From CAVTJX01 sp963735175 (GTDB lineage Bacteria > Electryoneota > RPQS01), in contig CAVTJX010000009.1 of assembly GCA_963735175.1 (NCBI GenBank), forward strand, positions 57,709 to 121,708: a stretch of DNA of 64,000 bases, in the 5' to 3' direction. How positions within the stretch are numbered: position 1 is the stretch's first letter; each line of letters begins with the position of its first letter. This document shows positions 60,292 to 64,000 of this stretch, piece by piece. The translations under genes were made by a program, and so were the position numbers. Under the pieces are notes generated by a model. It made no database searches, was not told the origin of the DNA, and worked only from the letters and a program-made list of their open reading frames with translations.

Positions 60292-61177
60292 CGCTTTCAT
60301 GCTCCTGATTACAGCGTTGGCTTTGGCGGGCCGGGCCGCTGTCTTCGATCCGGAGCGCGCCTCCCACTATCTCAAGGCGCAGTGCGCCTTTGGTCCGCGC
60401 GTGCCGGGCCTGCCCGGTCACGAGCAGTGCCTGGAATTTCTCGAGCGCGAACTCGGATTCTGGGCCGACACCGTCTACCGCCAGCCGTTCGAGTATTACA
60501 GCTACGATCAGAAGACCAAGCTGCACCTGACGAACCTCGTCGCCCGCATCGCCCCGGAAAAGCCCAACCGCGTGCTGCTCTGCGCGCACTGGGACACGCG
60601 TCCCTTTGCCGATCGCGACCCGGATTCGTCCAAGCGCGCGCAACCGATCCTGGGCGCCAACGACGGCGCGTCGGGCGTGGCCGTGCTACTCGAAATCGCG
60701 CGTCAGTTGTATATGCAGCCGGTGGCGATCGGCGTGGATATCGCCTTCTTTGACGGCGAGGACTTCGGGCATGAAGGCGTGATCAACGACTATCTCATCG
60801 GCTCCGAGCATTTCATCACCGATTTGCCGCAGCCGCAGCCGCGCTGGGCGATTCTGCTCGACATGGTGGGTGACGCCGATCTGCATCTGCCCTACGAGAT
60901 TTATTCCTACCGTTACGCCCGCGCCGTGGTCGACAAGATCTACGCCGCCGCCCAGCGGCAACAGGCGACGCCATTCGAGAATCGAGCCGGCGTGCCGATC
61001 ATGGACGATCATTTACCGCTGTTGAAGGCCGGGATTCCCGCCGCCGATATCATCGACTTTGACTATCCGTATTGGCACACGATCAGCGACACACCCGAAC
61101 AGTGTTCGGCGTGGAGTCTCGGCCAGGTGGGGCGCACGGTGCTCGACGTGCTGCGGAATGAAAAGGCGCAGCCGTGA
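60275..61177 (+). CDS. M28-family glutaminyl-peptide cyclotransferase-like enzyme
   Basis: 300 residues from TTG 60275, which overlaps sprA by 17 bp and gives a signal peptide (FMLLITALALAGRAA); ATG 60299 would shorten it. The zinc-hydrolase fold of M28 and glutaminyl cyclase is clear: LLCAHWDTRPFADRD (His, Asp), LGANDGASGVAVLLE (Asp), DIAFFDGEDFG (Glu), LLDMVGDADL (Asp) and YWHTISDTPEQCS (His). The single-zinc QC pattern, with short AHWDTRP and PYWHT motifs, fits better than an aminopeptidase. QC converts N-terminal Gln to pyroglutamate in exported proteins, and many signal peptides in this window leave Gln at +1. It may act in the periplasm before T9SS export. Confidence 0.82.
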   Translation: MRSAVSAFMLLITALALAGRAAVFDPERASHYLKAQCAFGPRVPGLPGHEQCLEFLERELGFWADTVYRQPFEYYSYDQKTKLHLTNLVARIAPEKPNRVLLCAHWDTRPFADRDPDSSKRAQPILGANDGASGVAVLLEIARQLYMQPVAIGVDIAFFDGEDFGHEGVINDYLIGSEHFITDLPQPQPRWAILLDMVGDADLHLPYEIYSYRYARAVVDKIYAAAQRQQATPFENRAGVPIMDDHLPLLKAGIPAADIIDFDYPYWHTISDTPEQCSAWSLGQVGRTVLDVLRNEKAQP

Positions 61178-62100
61178 TTGCCGCCGCCATTGACATCGGC
61201 ACCAACACCACGCTGGCGCTGCTCGCCGAGAGCAACGGCGCGGGACTGAAGCCACTCAAGGACCAGCTCACCGTGAACCGTCTGGGAGAGGCGCTGCGCG
61301 ATGGCGCCACGTTATCGAATGACGTAATTTCGCTGAACGTCGACCTGTTGGGCGGAATCGTGCGCGATTTTCGCCGCGCTGGTGCGGAGGATTTTGTGAT
61401 TGCCGGCACCAGCGCCCTGCGCCGCGCCGCCAACCGCGCCGATTTCGTCGAAGCGGTGCAACAGATTCTCGAATTGCCGGTGGAAATCATCGGCGGGCGC
61501 GACGAGGCGGCGCTGACCTATCTCGGCGCGCTCTCGGGCCGCGAGATCTATCCCCACGAACACGTCTGCGTGATGGACCTCGGCGGCGGTTCGACGGAGA
61601 TCGTCGAAGGTCAGGGACTCGTGCCGGGCCAAGGACTTTCCGTCGACGTCGGTTCGCAGATGCTGACGGGCGCCTTTTTCCGCGCCGATCCGCCATCAGC
61701 CGCCGAAATTACGACGTTGCGCGAGCATCTGCGCGGCCGGTTGCCGGGACTTGTTGAAAAACTGAGTGGCTCAAACGGACCCTGGATCTTCGTGGGTGGA
61801 ACGGTCGTGACGCTGGCGATTCTGAAAGCCGGGTTGCGCCGCTACGACCCCACGGCCATTGGCGGTTCGCGCCTGGCGCTCGCCGATGTAGAAGCGCAGA
61901 TCGCGAGCTTTCTCGGCAAAACCGAGTCCGAATTACAGTCTCTGCCGGGAATGCCCGCGGGCCGCGGCCGCTCGATTCTCGCCGGCGCGCTTTTACTCGA
62001 AGCGATGTTCCACGCCCTCAATATCACTGAGGGCACCGTCAGCGAACGCGGCTTACGCCACGGCCTCTGGCTCGCGAAATTCGGGAAGCGCGGAACATAA
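61174..62100 (+). CDS. Ppx/GppA-family phosphatase
   Basis: 308 residues from GTG 61174, overlapping the cyclase-like stop by four bases (GTGA). The ASKHA fold is seen: AAAIDIGTNTTLALLA at the N-terminus, GTSALRRAANRADFVEAVQQ, GGRDEAALTYLGAL, and the phosphate-binding VMDLGGGSTEIVEG. The C-terminal helical part includes GRGRSILAGALLLEAM and VSERGLRHGLW. It is the short form of the family, of which some members hydrolyse polyphosphate and others pppGpp; the sequence does not tell which. Translational coupling with the cyclase-like gene indicates an operon beginning at sprA. Confidence 0.92.
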   Translation: MIAAAIDIGTNTTLALLAESNGAGLKPLKDQLTVNRLGEALRDGATLSNDVISLNVDLLGGIVRDFRRAGAEDFVIAGTSALRRAANRADFVEAVQQILELPVEIIGGRDEAALTYLGALSGREIYPHEHVCVMDLGGGSTEIVEGQGLVPGQGLSVDVGSQMLTGAFFRADPPSAAEITTLREHLRGRLPGLVEKLSGSNGPWIFVGGTVVTLAILKAGLRRYDPTAIGGSRLALADVEAQIASFLGKTESELQSLPGMPAGRGRSILAGALLLEAMFHALNITEGTVSERGLRHGLWLAKFGKRGT

Positions 62101-62124
62101 GACAACTATTGCGCGGAGGTCAGC

Positions 62125-63164
62125 ATGAAACGGTGGGTTTTCTGGCTGGCGGTGTTGGCGTTGACGGAGGGAGTGCTCGTGGGTGCGATCCCGTTCCGCC
62201 GCATCACGATCCGTACACTGAACAGTCCGGTACGGAGCAGGTCTTCCTGCGCGATACGTATTTCTGGCTGACCGATACGACCGTTACCGGCGACGGACGC
62301 GCGGCGGCAAACTATCCGCGAGAGCTACCGTCATTACGAAGCCGGCCCGGCGATCGTTCCCGAAGCGCAACGCATCCGCAAACTCGAGGTTTGGCTGCAG
62401 CGCACGTGGTTCAATGATCTCGGCTGTGACGAATATGCAGGGAGTCGCCACGGCGCTCCAGCGCCTCGGTGCGCCAACTTCGGCCGGTGACGATTTTATC
62501 GCGGGCCGCTGGACATTGCTTGACGACAGTTGCCTCGGTGGCGTCCGCGGCTGGACACTGGATTCCGCCCGCGGGGTCGTCCGCCTGCGGGATCGCTACA
62601 CGCTGCATTTTCATCCGGGCGCGCTCGCCGTCGCGTTCTCCACAGTGGGTGGCGACACCTTCGGCACGCTCGGTCGGCGCGACGACTCGCTGCGCCTGGT
62701 CCTGCTCCGGACCCGCGACTTTACGCCGCAGAGCGCCACGTGGAACCTGATGTTCCGCCACGTGTATGAGTTATCGGAAGGCGCGGAGCCGGAACGGTTG
62801 GACTTCCGGCTCGACCATCTCGACGATTCGTTGACGGAAAGCGCCACCCTGCCCGCGAGCACCGTGGCCTATCTGGATTACCTGCGTCACGCACTGGTAA
62901 CGCAGGACAGCGTGTTTGGGCATTCCGGTCCGGTCGGCTATGCGGAAGTGCATTTCCGCGATCTGACGCCCTTCGATCCCTCGGGCTACTGGGAAGACGG
63001 CGCCTTTGTGCAAACCGATCTGGCCGCGCTGGAAACGCAAACGGGCCGCCCGTATCGCGCCCCGCATCTGCTACACACAGGTACCGCCCGCCGCTTATCC
63101 CTTCGATTGGGGCTACCCCCCGCGCTGGCGTCTGCGCTGGGTGAGCTGGCATGCGGGAATATAG
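62125..63164 (+). CDS. Truncated SprA paralogue with own signal peptide (several frame breaks)
   Basis: About 345 residues when joined. From ATG 62125 a signal peptide is read (MKRWVFWLAVLALTEGVLVG). The mature part is colinear with an inner segment of the SprA in this window: EQVFLRDTYFWLTDTTVTGD (SprA: YFWLTDTTATGEG), ESYRHYEAG (ENYRHYQS), SATWNLMFRHVYELS (ATWNLMFRHVYYMN) and HFRDLTPFDPSGYWEDG (FLDLTPFDPSGYYVGG). The spacing between these blocks is also similar (about 480 and 220-260 bp). Frames change near 62205, 62310, 62430 and 63075; the corrected end is DWGYPPRWRLRWVSWHAGI with TAG at 63162. It is a mini-SprA, either a pseudogene fragment or a new accessory part. Confidence 0.7.
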
Positions 63165-63191
63165 TTGAACGTCGTTAACCGGGAGTCGCTG

Positions 63192-64000
63192 TTGAAGTCA
63201 CGGAAGAACCGTCTGCTGCTTGTGTCCGTCGTGGCTCTGGTCCTCGCGCTGCTCGTTGCGAGCTGTAAAAAAGACAGCACCGCGCCCGAACCCACGCCGC
63301 CCAGTCTGGAACTGCTGATCGCGCCCACGGCGCTGCTCTCGAATATCGACTCGGTCTACGTCTACTGGGTAAAGGTGACGGACGGCGAGGCGGATTCCGT
63401 GCAGTGCGTGGTGATGACCGTCGCCGACGCGGTGCCGGGCCGCTTCGCGCTTTTTGACGACGGCAATACGGATTCACTGTGGGGTCCGGCCTTCGCCACT
63501 CCCCACCTCGCGCGACGTCACGCCGGGCAACGGCGTGTTCACGCGCGGCATCAACGCCCGGCTCCTGTCCGGCGGCGTCCCCGCATCTTACATGCTGCAG
63601 TTCACCGCCCTGCGCGGCGGCGTGAGCGTGGCCTATGCCGACGTCAACGTGACGGTGCAGGATGCCGCGCCCTGCATCCTTTCCTCCGTGCCCGCGCAGA
63701 CGGCCTTTGCCACCTGCTTCGCGCCGCAGAATCTCTACGTCCACATCACGCATTCGCCGGGCGACGTCGTCGACAGCGTGTGGGTGAATCTGCTGAGTGG
63801 TACGGATCTGCTGAAGCGCGCGCGCTTTGCGGCGCAGCAGGGCGACACGCTTCTGGCGCCTCACGCTCGACCCGACCTTCTTCGGTTGCGCCAACGGATC
63901 GGATTTCACCTTCGTCTATGGCGCGCGTACCCGCTTTGGCTTTTCCTGCGAGCAGACCGTGACGGGAGATCCTTCCTACACGAACCAGTTGCCGCAAGTT
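63192..64000 (+). CDS. Lipoprotein with Ig-like repeats (partial, frame breaks)
   Basis: The TTG at 63192, preceded by GGGAG, gives MKSRKNRLLLVSVVALVLAL and the lipobox LVASC, so the protein is an outer- or inner-membrane lipoprotein. The following residues PEPTPPSLELLIAPTALLSN begin a chain of Ig-like sandwiches; in two frames are read VKVTDGEADSVQCVVMTVAD, FALFDDGNTDSLWG, then SRDVTPGNGVFTRGINARLL and PQNLYVHITHSPGDVVDSVW. The frame changes near 63500 and 63855. The window ends before a stop. Its place after the SprA paralogue suggests that it belongs to the same surface cluster. No enzymatic motif is visible. Confidence 0.65.

Overview
The window comes from a GC-rich bacterium, most likely an uncultured lineage of the FCB superphylum outside classical Bacteroidota (Zixibacteria, KSB1, Latescibacterota or Eisenbacteria-like; the sequence does not decide which). 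The evidence is a sprA-type gene for the outer-membrane channel of the type IX secretion system (T9SS), and eight proteins that end in the PNPFNP...GxYFxRL...K(L/M)LLLK sorting domain (CTD) that this system exports. No rRNA, phage or CRISPR array is seen. One tRNA-Gln is present.

Layout. 1-9 kb: tail of a DtxR/MntR regulator, an NRAMP-USP metal transporter, an Hsp20, a zinc-ribbon membrane protein, an S9 peptidase, an aldo/keto reductase and 3-methyladenine glycosylase I. 9-15 kb: a PNGase F-like CTD protein, an FMN reductase, two small outer-membrane-type paralogues and a repeat-rich CTD protein. 15-17 kb: groES-groEL behind a perfect CIRCE operator. 17-20 kb: a palindrome-dense noncoding island, a candidate small RNA, an AT-richer HNH-like gene and a Phd/RelE toxin-antitoxin pair with a 26-bp palindromic operator. 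20-29 kb: three DUF1579 paralogues, two secreted proteins, an exported Cys-rich protein and an exported rubrerythrin. 29-32 kb: Wzz-like and O-antigen-ligase-like genes and a KGG stress protein. 32-51 kb: mostly secreted proteins (prepilin-like, BNR propellers, pentaheme cytochrome, CTD cargo), plus a YjdF-like protein, an aldehyde dehydrogenase, a lipoprotein pair, tRNA-Gln and a degenerate histidine-kinase-like protein. 51-64 kb: a MATE exporter, then sprA, a glutaminyl-cyclase-like M28 enzyme, Ppx/GppA, a truncated sprA paralogue and a lipoprotein cut by the window end.

How the genes fit together. The dominant theme is surface secretion. SprA would export the CTD proteins encoded across the window, and the neighbouring glutaminyl-cyclase-like enzyme fits the fact that many of these exported proteins have Gln just after the predicted signal peptide. 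The mini-SprA next to them and a protein that is only signal peptide plus CTD are the least expected parts of this system.

Two sequence-level patterns cut across everything. First, many conserved genes, groEL included, carry single-base frame breaks, nearly always one extra base; this is most simply sequence error, and I annotate such genes as single CDS spanning the break. Second, intergenic DNA is full of short palindromes of a few recurring families, and several genes are preceded by TTTC-rich, near-tandem pyrimidine leaders instead of a clear Shine-Dalgarno site.
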